Notes: generated from the sequence alone by a model not told the origin. A stretch of 64,000 bases of DNA from Shinisaurus crocodilurus (GCA_021292165.1 JAHFWL010000231.1:91631-155630), one strand, 5' to 3'. Numbered from the stretch's first letter, positions 45,671 to 56,007 are shown. Numbers and translations: made by a program.

Positions 45671-45949
45671 TAGGGATGTGTGAATCAGCAAAACTCGAGC
45701 TTTCCAAAGTTCTCTGAATTCCATCTTGCATGTCCGAACTTGTGTTTTTTTTAGATTGCGAGCTTTGTTTTTTCTCTTCACATGAAAATCTGTGCCTATT
45801 TCCATGCATATTTTTCCAAAAGTACACATCAGTTGCATGCATTTTTAAATGTAAGCATTCTTCTCCCAAGGTTAAAGTATGTTTGTGCACATTTTTGAAA
45901 TGTACACATGCTGTCAAATGTATTTCTTTTGGTCTGCTAATCATATTGT
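45671..45949 (+). mobile_element. AT-rich hAT-like MITE, left part, split by solo LTR
   Basis: Starts TAGGGATGTGTGAATCAGCA and follows the 8352/12869 family word for word (GATTGCGAGCTTTG, CATGAAAATCTGTGC, GCTAATCATATTGT). It stops at the LTR and resumes at 46626. Confidence 0.85.
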
Positions 45950-46625
45950 TGTTGTGATATGAATCACATTGACCAGCTGTAGCACAGTGTTTACACATGG
46001 AGAGGAACAGGATGGCGGTAAGCAAGTGTGTTGTGTCTTTCTACTTTCCTGTGTTCTTTCTCATGGGAAAGCTAGATCCTGGGATCATTATGAGCTAGTC
46101 ACATGGTTTGTATGTTCTGATGACGTGCTAACTTGTTTTTCTGTCTGAAACCATTTTAGAGAAGAGCAAGACTGCTTTCTCTATTCTTTCTCTCTTCTGG
46201 CTGTTGCTTGCTGGACTTTGCAACAATGTAATGTCTTTGCTGAAGTGGAGTCAAGCTCAACCTACTCCACTGGAATTAATGCTTGCTATGCATTGTACTC
46301 TGCACATGGACTGTAACTAGGAAATGTATACTTTGTAGAACTTTACTTGCTAAGTGAATAAACAGGTAGAAATAGACCTGTGGTGTTACAGAGAGTTTCC
46401 TTGCTACTTGCTACTTGGATTAGTCTGCAGACCGGGGACGCTAGAAGCTGGTGTCGGATTACAGGCAAGCTGTCTGGCAGCTTCAAACCGACACGCTGCA
46501 CGCTGCGCAGAGGGGGGTGAGATCTGGAAGATCTGTGTGTGGAATAATGGACCTCTATGCACAGACAGGATTTTAAATCTCCCATCCAGCACACGCGGGG
46601 CTCTGCTGTCACTCACGCGCCACCA
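45950..46625 (+). mobile_element. Solo LTR, 676 bp, with 5-bp target duplication
   Basis: Begins TGTTGTGATATGAATCAC and ends CACGCGCCACCA, i.e. TG...CA termini. The pentamer ATTGT flanks it at 45945-45949 and 46626-46630. The uninterrupted family members (12869 copy: AATCATATTGCAAGC) show that the target originally read across the site once. An AATAAA signal is present at about 46356-46361. No retroviral genes lie beside it, so it is what remains after LTR-LTR recombination. Whether it belongs to an endogenous retrovirus or a Gypsy-type element cannot be told from the LTR alone. Confidence 0.88.
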
Positions 46626-46680
46626 ATTGTAAGCTTGGAAATGTACAGACTTTGACCACAGATTGTGTCTGAGTTTGTGC
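46626..46680 (+). mobile_element. AT-rich hAT-like MITE, right part after solo LTR
   Basis: ATTGTAAGCTTGGAAATGTA and GATTGTGTCTGAG continue the MITE of 45671. After about 46680 similarity is lost, so the true 3' end is missing. Confidence 0.75.
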
Positions 46681-46741
46681 AATCTAAATGATCCAGGGGC
46701 TGGAGCAACTGCTCTATGATGAAATATCTGGGACTGTTTAA

Positions 46742-46771
46742 CGCACGTGCACACACACACACACACACACA
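46742..46771. repeat. (AC)n microsatellite
   Basis: An AC run preceded by ACGCACGTGC. Confidence 0.95.
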
Positions 46772-46837
46772 TTTAACTGTACAGGGAGACTAATTAGAGA
46801 TGTACAAAAATTATGCATGGTGTAGAGAAAGTATCCC

Positions 46838-47194
46838 ATAATACTAGAACTTGGTACTTCTTCACAGTGCATAATTCAACTATGGAACTCACTTCCACAA
46901 GATGTAGTGATGGCCACCAATTTGGATGGTTTTAAAAGGGGTTTGGAGTTGGACAAATTCCTGGAGGAGGATGCTATCAATGTCTACAAGTCTTGATGGC
47001 TATGTGCTACCTCCAGTATCAGAGGCAGTCTGCTTATGTACTCCAGTTGCTGGGGAACATGGGTGAGAAGGTGCTATTGCACTCATGCCCTGCTTGTGGG
47101 CTTCCCATGGGCAGCTGGTTGGCCACTGTGTGAACAGAATGCTGGACCAGAAAGGCCTTTTTTGTCTGATTCCAGATGGCTTTCCTTAAGTTCC
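46838..47194 (+). mobile_element. CR1-type LINE 3' end
   Basis: TTCAACTATGGAACTCACTT, CCACAAGATGTAGTGATGG and TTTTAAAAGGGGTTTGGAG are the C-terminal coding and 3' UTR of a CR1 subfamily; GTGTGAACAGAATGCTGGAC and TTCCTTAAGTTCCTG end it. The inverse copy at 62862-63335 matches throughout. Confidence 0.8.
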
Positions 47195-47833
47195 TGTGTT
47201 TGGATAACTACTTGGATGAGCCAAGAATTCTTGAGGTTGTGGAAAATGGAAATTACATATCTGCTTTTGTGAATGAATGTCTTAAACATGCAGTGTCAAC
47301 TTTCAGTGAGGCAAAAATATACATAGAAATAAAATGGAATGTCTTGTTCAGTGCTGTTATGACGGGACTTAATTTGCAGTTTCCCATAAGGACCTGCAGG
47401 AACTATTTTTAATCATACAGGCTTCATTATGTTCTACCTATGTCATGCCTTTGCATTAGTTACTTATACAAGCATAATGTGGAAATGCTGTATTGATTAA
47501 TACAGTAACTTGCTTCACTACAATATGATCACATTATTTTTTCACAGATGCAATTTTAGATGCATCTCCACACTTGTGACAGCAGAAGATTCTCTAAAAT
47601 CATGAGCTCTACAAGTAGAGGACGCCAACCTTAGCAATTTGCTTGCTTGGTAATGTAATGGAGAAACAAATAACAATTCAGGGAGTGCATCCTTTCATAT
47701 GTACCTCACATGTTACAAGTCAGTTCCAGGAGTTGCATACAGGATTTGTCTTCTGCAAGAAGAAGGGACCTTCTGTAATTGGAAGGTTTCTTCTCACAGA
47801 AGGTACCTCTGCCTGATGTTTGGGGATCCCTCA
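47195..47833. other. Unassigned sequence
   Basis: No gene or repeat family recognised. Confidence 0.35.
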
Positions 47834-47890
47834 CACCACTGGTTGTGCAACATGTTGTGCAACCAGTTGAGCAAGCACACTCGCACAATT
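47834..47890. repeat. Fragment of the TTGTGCA-rich MITE interior
   Basis: About 45 bases (GCAACATGTTGTGCAACCAG and following AGCAAGCACACTCGCAC) are identical to part of 49834-49880. Only this piece is present. Confidence 0.8.
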
Positions 47891-48510
47891 AATCAGAGTC
47901 TCCTTACTCTCTGTGTAGCATTTTCATGGGGCTGTGGGAAGGATTGGGTAGGTGACCCCGCCCCACCAATGCAGTTGATCCAACTTAAACCTGGATCCAG
48001 CCTCAAATCTGGTTCCAGTACATGGCATCTTCAGGCAGCACCTGAAAAGGGGGGGGACCACTGCACAAATACCTGCCCTGCACCCTGCACTGGATGGCTT
48101 TTAGTGCCCTGTAGCTACTATGGAGCACCAAACGGGAGCACCCTGTAGCCGCTCCAGATGTGTGGTGGGGAGGTGTGGCCGATTGGGGGTTACAGAGGGC
48201 AGAAATGCCTCCCGGAACTCCCAAAGTTGCTCAATCCTGTTCTAAACACTGCAGGGGGAGAGAGTGCAGTTGAGTGACTGACAGTTCCCCCTTCTAATCC
48301 TACAGCACATTTTGCCATGGGCTCTGATCACTGTGTTTCGGAGGAGGGCAAGAATGGCACAATGCCACCACAATTTGAATGTATGGATATGTTCTGTAAA
48401 ATGCCTCCCCACCCTGCCGCTGCCCAAAGTGTTATTTATTTTGATAAATTGGTGTTTATTTTGAGCCACCTTGGGCACAGTATTCTGTGGGGAAATCTCC
48501 TTCCTTGGAC
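47891..48510. other. Unassigned sequence
   Basis: No gene recognised. The end (48430-48510: TTGAGCCACCTTGGGCACAG) resembles a SINE/L2-like 3' end leading into the trinucleotide tract. Confidence 0.4.
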
Positions 48511-48670
48511 AAGAAGAAGGGGAAGAGGAGGAGGAGGAGGAGGAGGAGGAGGAGGAGGGAGGAGGAGGAGGAGGAGGAGAAGAAGAAGAAGAAGAAGAAG
48601 AAGAAGAAGAAGAAGAAGAAGAAGAAGAAGAAGAAGAAGGGGAAGCAGCAGCAGCAGCAGCAGCAGCAGC
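48511..48670. repeat. Compound (GGA)n(GAA)n(GCA)n trinucleotide tract
   Basis: About 160 bases: AGG units to about 48578, AAG units to about 48638, then GCA units to about 48670. The first 130 bases are purine-only on the + strand. All six frames are open through it, giving spurious poly-Glu, poly-Arg, poly-Lys, poly-Leu and poly-Gln peptides. Confidence 0.97.
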
Positions 48671-48679
48671 TTGGACAAC

Positions 48680-49607
48680 AATGATCTCTTAGGGAAACAT
48701 TAAATACAAGATCTCCCATTTTATACTAGATGATCCATCAGGTCCCTTTGAATGCTACAATTCTGACCAAGAGAGACAGAAAACATCTCACATATTAAAG
48801 CAGCCAAATGCAAGATTCAGTTTGTTCCACAGGGCATCGGCTGCACCAGCTGTGCCAAATACGAATCCTCCCTCCGGCTGAGCTCGTAGGAGACCTGCTG
48901 AGATTGTCTCAGCTGGAAGCCACCTTTGGCGCCTATTACGATGCTGCAGCTGTGTTAATAATCATTGGTGACTCCTTTGTTTCCAATTTTGAGGCTAGAA
49001 TGTGCAATCTGTACAGGATATGAGCTTACTTCTAAATCCCCCAGGATGAATGTTCTGTATCTTAATAAATTATTTGTGGAATATAAAACCTTGTTATAAA
49101 TTAAGGCCTCTGTTCTTTTGATGTGTGTGTATCTTGGAGAATGCCAAACAGCTTTCTGGAGGGCTCATATATTTTGTATGTTTTTGTTTGTATTCCTCCA
49201 AATGCAACACTCTGATTGTAGATGTTGACCTTGGAAATAGCAAAGGCAGATAACGACAGAATTTTGAATTTTCTTTAAAATGACATGCCTGGGATAGTGT
49301 AAGTGCTGTACATCAGCCCCCAATTTTACTTTAGAGATGGGTAAACTCCCCCTAACTTTAATTTTGGTTCATTCTTCCAAGTTTTTGCAGTTGATTCCCA
49401 GAAAAAGCTCAGGCTTTTCCAGCAGAGTTCTCTCAAATCTCTGAATAACCTGGCCAATTCCAAACAATTTCCACTCCAGCTACCTGCGTGCTGTCTCCAG
49501 TCTCCTCTCGAGATGATTTCCCCCATGTGAGCCCCCTTTATCAGCACCAAGGAAGGGAAGAGATTTTCATGAGGCATCCATTAGGCTCAAAAACAGCCTT
49601 CCCCAAC
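48680..49607. other. Unassigned, unique-looking sequence
   Basis: No domain recognised. 48810-49090 is moderately GC-rich and holds two AATAAA-like words near 49067, but I see no convincing exon. Confidence 0.3.
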
Positions 49608-49983
49608 CAGGGGTGGCATCGAACTGTGTCATTCCATGAGTGCAAATGATATCGCGCAAGTGGAAACTAGGTAGGTTCTGAACAATGCACAAGAGGAGAA
49701 TTCAACAAAGTTATGTTTGCAGAAGGACAGTTGTGCAACTGTCTGTGCATAATGTTCGCACAACCCATTGCACAACCGGTTGTGCATTATGCTTGTGAAA
49801 CCCATTGTGCAACCAGTTGTGCATTACATGTGTGCAACATGTTGTGCAACCAGTTGAGCAAGCACACTCGCACAATCAGTTGTACAAGTGTAATGCACAA
49901 CCAGTTGCACACCAGAAGGATTCAGTGGAATTCCACTAGTGCTATTTGAGTTTGTGGAATCACACCATTCGATACTACCCCAG
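49608..49983. mobile_element. hAT-like MITE with a TTGTGCA-rich internal array
   Basis: The left end CAGGGGTGGCATCGAACTGTG and the complement of the right end (GGGGTAGTATCGAATGGTGT) pair over about 50 bases (also ATTCCA and AAGTGGAA). The middle (49725-49915) is a series of GTTGTGCA / TGCACAAC units, each nearly its own reverse complement. Noncoding. A partial copy is at 47834-47890. Confidence 0.75.
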
Positions 49984-50686
49984 GGTTCCTCCAGGCATAT
50001 TGAACTACGACTCCCATCAATCTCAGCCATCATGGTGAATGATGAAAAATAGTTGTTTCCAAAACAACTGGAGGGACCCAGGTTGGGCAAGGCTGCTGTA
50101 AAGTCTTACTAACAGGAGTTTCCCAATGCAAAGTTCTCCAGGAATTGCAGCGTGCCCCAGCTTCTGAGACATTACTAAAATGCAACACAGGGGAATGAAG
50201 AGACAAAGTCTCAGGATGTCAAAAGTAGTTACAGTACTTCAAAGAATAAAACACATCCTTACAGATTGTCTCTTCATTTCCTTGGGTTGTTTTGGATATT
50301 ATCCCGTTTTGTTTGACCACCATTACAAAAATAAACAATGTTATTATTTATTCATGTATTTACTACATTTATGTACTGCCTTTCTGCCAATTCAGTAAGG
50401 GTAGTCCACAGCTAGAAAAAAAAAATGGGTTACAGTTGAAAAGAAATATTACAAAAGGTGAAAGATACTGGGCATGGGAGGAGAAAAATGAGCAAATCCA
50501 GGTACCTTGTCCATTACAAGGGATGGGAGACAAATGTCAGCAGGTCCCAGCCAGACTGATGGAGGGGTCCTCACTCTCTCACCTCTCCCCCGAGGTAACC
50601 TTGAGGAATGGTAAATGCAGGAGCCATTTTGGGGGGAATCAAATGACAGCTAATCCAAGTCGAGTCAATAAAGGAGCCCCTGTGAT
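49984..50686. other. Decayed MITE and L2-like tail fragments
   Basis: At 49985-50100 a weak fold-back (GACTCCCATCAATCTCAGCC, GGGACCCAGGTTGGGCAAGG) of hAT type. At 50336-50440 an inverted L2-like tail (TTATTTATTCATGTATTTAC, ACTGCCTTTCTGCC). No gene. Confidence 0.45.
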
Positions 50687-50851
50687 CAGGACCGGTGCAA
50701 GGCAATTTGGTGCCCCAGGCAAGATCAGATATTTAGCGCCACCCCTTCCCACTTGAGAGCGCTGTATTTTTTTCAAGGCGTTTCTGGCGCCCCCAATTAG
50801 CCCTGCGCCCTAGGCGGCTGCCTAGTTGGCCTAGTGGTAGCACCGGCCCTG
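50687..50851. mobile_element. hAT-like MITE, 165 bp, exact 8-bp duplication
   Basis: CAGGACCGGTGCAAGGC at the left and the inverted partner GTAGCACCGGCCCTG at the right. Flanked by CCTGTGAT at 50679-50686 and 50852-50859, identical at 8 of 8. The left end is nearly identical to the complement of 56575-56631 inside the 56-kb element. Confidence 0.92.
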
Positions 50852-50879
50852 CCTGTGATCTCAGCTGTCCTCACTCTCT

Positions 50880-51046
50880 CTCCACCAGTCTTACATGGTC
50901 TGAAGGCACACGAGTCAGCTGTCTTGCTGAAGCTAAGCAGGTCTGGTTCCAGTCAGGGCCTGCATGGGAGATCACCTGGGAACCCCCATGTATACCACCT
51001 TCAGTTCCATGATGGGAGAAAGGCAGAATGTAAATTTAATAAATAA
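50880..51046 (+). mobile_element. 5S-rRNA-derived SINE with an L2-like 3' tail
   Basis: The head has 5S order: GAAGCTAAGCAG (box A region, 50929-50940) and GCATGGGAGATCACCTGGGA (box C region), with one or two changed bases. Instead of the CR1 end it has GATGGGAGAAAGGCAGAATG then TAAATTTAATAAAT, an L2-like 3' tail. So it is a different 5S-SINE family from the one at 10543 and 61592. Confidence 0.8.
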
Positions 51047-51109
51047 TTGGGGTGAAAAATGCAGCCCGGTGTAATGGCGACTGATGGAGGCCATCAGTAG
51101 CCAGATATA

Positions 51110-51240
51110 TCAGACTTATTTTTATTTATTTTATTTTATTTTTATTTATTTTTATGTATGTATGTATGTATGTACCGTATGTACCACCCAATAGCCAAAG
51201 GCAAAGCTCTGTGGGCGGTTCACAACAGTTCAGAGAAACG
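51110..51240 (-). mobile_element. L2-like 3' tail with (TTTAT)n/(ATGT)n
   Basis: Minus strand GTGAACCGCCCACAGAGC, TTTGGCTATTGGGTGG then TACATAC repeats: a LINE/SINE 3' end with a simple-repeat tail at about 51121-51176. Confidence 0.65.
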
Positions 51241-51504
51241 TTGGCTTCCCTGTGGCCCTGCTTCCCCCTCTCATCACCCAGGGTGGTGTTGGGGGGCAGT
51301 CTAACTGGAGCAGGCATTGATGTTCCCTTTGCCTGCTCCTGCCTCCTTCGCCCCTTCTTCTTTCCCACCGGGCCATTGATGTCAGTGGGTCCTGGGGGGG
51401 GGGCAGTCCAACTGGAGCAGGTCCTGATGTTGCCTGCTTCCCTCAGAAGACTTGGAGCAAACGAAGCCAGAAAGAATGTATTGGGTGGGATCTCCAATAT
51501 TTTT

Positions 51505-51560
51505 ATTTCTTATTTATTTCTTATATTTATTCATCGCCCATCTGGCCGGTACATGAGCTG
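51505..51560 (-). mobile_element. L2-like 3' tail remnant, inverted
   Basis: The minus strand reads GTACCGGCCAGATGGGCGAT then GAATAAATATAAGAAATAAA, as in the tail at 40140. Confidence 0.6.
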
Positions 51561-52080
51561 ACATAATATCTGCTCGTGTACTCAGGTGGCACTTGGCCTG
51601 GGGGTACTGATCCCATTTGTATCATATTGCAGAACAGAGAGTGAAGACTGCACATTGTCGATACAAATCCATGCACGCTCATGGAGGAGCACACCTCACC
51701 AAAAGATATAATCTTCTGCAGGGGCGCCAGCCAGGCCAGTAGAGGTCCTGAGTGCCTCTTTCTCATTCAAGTGACTCTTTGTCATCTCACTCACCCCAGA
51801 CTAGGGATCATGAATCAGTTTATCTCCAGTTTGTGTCCCTTTCTCATGTGCTCACACACACACACACACACACCCATGTTGTCCCATCTCTGCATTTACC
51901 CATAACTACTTTTTTTTTAACTGCATGAAACTTTGCATTTAAGTATGCAGTTTTAAATGTGTCATATTTCAAAATTTGCAGTTTAAAATGTTTTTCATTT
52001 TTTTTTTTTTTTTTAAAAATTAGCTGATAACATTGGAAGATTCGGCAAGTGTGAAAGCCAGTGGAGAACTTTCCCCACAT
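51561..52080. other. Unassigned sequence with (AC)n at 51853-51875
   Basis: No gene. A poly-T run is near 51995-52013. Confidence 0.4.
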
Positions 52081-52513
52081 CAGGGATGTAACGTGAGTAT
52101 CAGGGGGGCTGAAAGCAGGCCGAAATCAGCCTGCTTGCCCCCCCCATGACTCTCGCGCCTTACCTGGCCGCCGCTCGATCCAAAGACGTGCCAGGGAAAG
52201 GAGCTTCTGGTCCCCAGTGCGTCTTTTTCGGGTTCCCTCGTGCTATGTTCTTAGCATAAAAACCAGGGCAACCCAGCTTGAAACGGCCACGATTGCTATT
52301 CATGGCAGTTTTAAGCTGGGTTGCCCCGGTTTTTATGCTAAAAATGCAGCGCCAGGGAACCAGGGAACCGGAAGTGACGCGACGGAGAACCCGTCATGTC
52401 ACTTCTGGTTCCCTGGCGCTGCAAGCGCTGCAAGCACGGTGAGAGCGGTGGGGGGGTGCTCCAGAGCACCACCACCCCGAACAGGTAAGCTCCCCGCTTG
52501 CTTTACATCCCTA
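52081..52513. mobile_element. Palindromic hAT-like element, copy B
   Basis: Starts CAGGGATGTAACG and ends TTTACATCCCTA. The core arms AAAACCAGGGCAACCCAGC ... GCTGGGTTGCCCCGGTTTTT fold back. It is the same family as 21749-22164, also sharing CGCTCGATCCAA, GGGAAAGGAGCTTC and AACAGGTAAGCTCCCCGC. No 8-bp duplication could be identified. Confidence 0.82.
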
Positions 52514-52976
52514 TGGGAGATGCAGATTCTGGAACTCTGTCAAGGTTCCACCTGTACCAGGACACCTTGATCAGCTCCTTAAAGATATCTGCCTCTTTAA
52601 GAGCCCCTCCTTTATCAGGATGCCAATGTTCTGCCTTTTACCTTCTCTTCCCAGTAACGTGGGATTAGGCCTTAGGCGTGGTGCAAAAGACACTCCAACA
52701 ACTGAATTTTAACAATAACTGTTTAGTAAATATTAGTAAAGAAGATTCAGAAAAACTTAAGGTAATTACATAAATAGAGCTGTATACTTTGCAAAAGCAG
52801 GTATAATAGAAATAAAAGAAATAATAGCGCAGTTCTCTCTAATCTAGGTACTCTTTCACCTGTAACCTTAATAGAGATTCCTTCTCAGCCTAGCTCTGGC
52901 TGTTCTGCATTCCTCAGTGATATGCAAACTCTGCTCCTCTAGCTGCTCACTGCTTCTTGGTGCCTGCAAAACCTCC

Positions 52977-53017
<41 letters not shown>

Positions 53018-53330
53018 ATTTTGCTCTTCTTCTCTGCCACACACTGCAGCTCCTTATATACACTCCCACAGAACTAGAAAGTTACAATCATGTGACCTAA
53101 ACCTGGGGAAATGAAACTTAACTCTGCCAGGGGAAAGAGGAGACTTCTCTCAATGAAAAGGAAACTTAACTCCATGAGGGGAAATGAAACTCACGAATGC
53201 CCTCCTCCCATCAGGAGATGTTTGGGCCTACAGGCTTCAAAACTAACACAAGCCTGTATAGGCCTCAGCCTGTGTAGGCCTCAATCCTTCACAAACTCAC
53301 AAACATCAAATTCCTCAGGCAGTAAAGAGA
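52514..53330. other. Unclassified, possible inverted LTR
   Basis: On the minus strand there is a TATATAAGG box (near 53050-53058), a downstream GAGCTGCAGTGTG stretch and AT-rich sequence after it, which could be an LTR promoter. I find no confirmed termini or target duplication. A (CT)n run is at 52979-53014. No gene. Confidence 0.3.
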
Positions 53331-53521
53331 GGTCTGTAGCTCAGTGGTAGAGCACCTGCTTTGCATGCAAATGTCCCAGGTTCAATCCCTGGCATCTCCA
53401 GGTAGGGGGAGGAAAGAATCCTGCCTGAAACCCTGGAGAGCCGCTGCCGCCAGTCAGTGTCGATAGTACTGGGCTAGATGGACCCAGGGTTTGACCCAGA
53501 ATAAGGCAGCTTCCTGTGTTC
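53331..53521 (+). mobile_element. tRNA-Ala-like SINE
   Basis: GGTCTGTAGCTCAGTGGTAG (A box) and GGTTCAATCCC (B box) around a TTTGCATGC anticodon-like loop give a tRNA-Ala(TGC)-like head of about 72 bases. It is followed by a body GCCGCTGCCGCCAGTCAGTG, GGGCTAGATGGACCC and ATAAGGCAGCTTCCTGTG. The extension and the degraded copy at 6204 show that this is a SINE, not a tRNA gene. Confidence 0.9.
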
Positions 53522-53733
53522 CTAGCCCACCCCTAAGACAGCACGTCATCCTAGTCAAAGCCTAGGCAACAGGGTAAGGGTGCAACAAAGGGAACCGGAT
53601 TCTACAGCACACCTGGCAAGTCTCCTCTTCAGCAAGGCAATGGAGCATTCCCTTCTCAATGTGCTTCTCAGATGCTCAGGGTCACTCTTGCCTGTAGGTG
53701 CCAGATCTTTATTTTAAAATAAAATTCTGAAAC

Positions 53734-54184
53734 TAGGGATTTACAGGCTTTGTAAAATCCATTCCATCTATGCTTTGCAGATTGTCAGGCACATTTTGTC
53801 CCATCGTCTGCTCCTTGATGGAATCAAATTTTGCTGAAATGCATTCATACACATTTGTGCAAATTCAGAGTTCACAAATTCAGAGTCCCAAAAATGCACC
53901 CACCCCAAATCTGCAAATCCTCGGAAAACGTGTATTTTCATGCTTTAGCCTGTGGGGGAAATGCACATTTTTTGACGGTATTTTTTTTTTTATCCCCCAT
54001 GTTTTTCTATGGCTAAACTTGTGTAAAATTACAGCATTTATTATTATTTTTTTTTTTTAACAAGTCTGCAAATCCGCAGAATCTGCGCAACTCTGGAAAA
54101 GCCGGTCTGCTGCGAAATGTGCAGCTCAGATTCCTAGAAATCTGAATTTATTTGAGCCTGTTGCAGATTTCTCTGACGTCCCTA
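53734..54184 (+). mobile_element. AT-rich hAT-like MITE (TAGGGATTTACAGG...GTCCCTA)
   Basis: The most complete copy of the family split by LINE copy 2: AAAATCCATTCCATCTATGC, TTTAGCCTGTGGGGGAAATG, GCAAATCCGCAGAATCTGCG, GTTGCAGATTTCTCTGACG. Noncoding. Confidence 0.75.
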
Positions 54185-54867
54185 GTTGTAACTTGTAACC
54201 CTGATGAAGAAGGGTTGAACACTAAGGGGAAGAGACAGGTAGGGGGCACTCCTGTCTGAGTGCACTATCATATTCGAAGGCCATACATGTTTCCCTTTGC
54301 CAGAGTTACGTGTGTTTTGCCAAGAGACTTCCAAACAAACATAATTCCGTGTTTGCAAAGGCTGTATGTTTCACATTTCTACCCACAGTGAATTTGTTAA
54401 AAGTACAGGCAAGGGAGATGGCACTCCTAGCTGGGAATATTGTGAGCAGATTGGAGATTTTTTTTTCTCCCAATTTCTGACCTGTCTGGAGCCTGAAGTG
54501 AAAATCTGCTTTGCAAACATCAGACTTGAAACAATAAATGGCCATTACTCTGCAAGTGAGGGAAATGAGGTATTGATGGCATGTTTTATATGCACCAGAA
54601 ATATAACTCCATCAGCTCCAGTTATATTTAGGTTCCAAATCTTCTCACCTTCTGTTGTTTACCCAGCACTATTGAGAACCTCGTTAAAAAGAAGAAACTG
54701 AGAATTATCTAAGCTTTAAAAGGAGGTTTTACAATATGCCATGGGGGGATCTCAATATTTCCCTCTGTTATACAGAAATGAAAAGATTTCATAATCCAAC
54801 CTGTTAATCATGACTAGGTCAATGCATATTCTATCCACAATGCCTGTCACAATACTTTATCTACATA
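54185..54867. other. Unassigned, unique-looking sequence
   Basis: No gene or repeat hallmark. Contains GCAAACATCAGACTTG and AATAAATGGCCATTAC in a stretch without repeat structure. Confidence 0.35.
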
Positions 54868-54875
54868 TGTTAGAG

Positions 54876-55011
54876 CAGGGCTCTCCAACCTTGGATCCCC
54901 AGATGTTGCTGGACTACAGCTCCCAGAATCCCTTGCCATTAGCCATGCTGGCTGGGTATGCTGGGAGCTGTAGGCCAGCAACATCTGGGGACCCAAGGTT
55001 GGAGAGCCCTG
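54876..55011. mobile_element. Fold-back hAT-like MITE, 136 bp, exact 8-bp duplication
   Basis: CAGGGCTCTCCAACCTTGG at the left and CCAAGGTTGGAGAGCCCTG at the right pair perfectly over most of the end. TGTTAGAG flanks it at 54868-54875 and 55012-55019, 8 of 8 identical. The interior arms (GCTGGACTACAGCTCCCAG / CTGGGAGCTGTAGGCCAGC) also pair. Same family as 35707-35827. Confidence 0.95.
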
Positions 55012-55019
55012 TGTTAGAG

Positions 55020-56007
55020 ACTGCCTCCTTCCCTGTGTCCTACAAGCTGCGTTTTTGTGGCTTTTAGGGAGCTAGAGCATAAGGACCAGCTCAAACAACT
55101 CTACATGCTTACAAACGTCCGGTTGACTGTAGCAGCTGTGGCTGATAGCTACTGCTGCCACCAGCAGAACATGCCCTTCTAGTCATCTTGGTACCAGCTC
55201 ACCCACTCATCATCTGGCAGAGCCTGACTTCTTGTGGCAGATAGAAATAAGGAACGGAATTCAGCTCACTGTCCCTTATGTGTTTCATCCTCTCTGCCGA
55301 AGGGAGTCCAACATTGCCTGAAGGTGAGTAGGTGTGCATGCCAGAGGCTCCCTTCCAGCTCTCTTGGCTGCAGTGCCATCAGACACCCACAGTCTTGTGC
55401 AGCACCTAGATTTTTTTGGAATCGTAGGGATGCAGACATTGCAATGGAAAGATGTTCCTTATGCCTCTTTGCCAGAAGAAGCCAGGGACTGTGGGAGAGT
55501 AAAGTAGACATATGGTAGGGTTGGCTGGAATAGGGCCAAAAAAAGTCAGTTCTCCGCAGCAGGCTGGAACAGCTGTAAGAACCACTAGTTGCTAAGCCAC
55601 TCTGATTTATGTTGCAGATGCAGAGCTTTGGAATGGTGGGAGTTGGAAAAGATATACCCCCTTGGCTATAACAAGACTTTTACAGTACACACTCAAATCC
55701 CCTTGAATTCTGGAAAACTCTATGAGTAAGAAGAGAACATTCTGATCTGCCTATACCCTGTCCCCTGTAGCCAAAGCTCACCTTCTAGTGGCAGGACAGT
55801 GTGTACAGTATCAGTATGTGTGTATTGCAGGGAACTATTTCTCAGGCCTTCATCTGCTCAAAAGTGTTACCAACAGGAAGTCCCAATTGAATAAGGATTC
55901 AGAAGCCCTGGCACAGCAATTTACACAGAGATATTTGTGCTGGAAGCTTTGTTTGGGAAGGTTCTTGTAGTTAACAGAGGCCTGAGAGGAGCCTGTCCTT
56001 TAGTATA
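55020..56007. other. Unassigned sequence
   Basis: No gene or named repeat recognised. Confidence 0.35.

Noticed and set aside
48436..48719. Open frames of poly-Leu, poly-Arg, poly-Glu and poly-Lys on both strands
   Set aside because: They arise only because a trinucleotide tract is open in all frames; no flanking coding sequence, start context or splice structure supports a protein.
48808..49100. Possible terminal exon with poly(A) signal
   Set aside because: No splice acceptor with a coherent frame and no recognisable protein similarity; AATAAA words are common in AT-rich DNA.
49725..49915. CRISPR-like array
   Set aside because: The repeated units are 8-9 bases, irregularly spaced, in both orientations, and lie within a MITE in a vertebrate genome.
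53331..53402. A tRNA-Ala(TGC) gene
   Set aside because: A and B boxes are present, but the acceptor and loop regions are degraded, a SINE body and tail follow, and a second degraded copy exists at 6204.
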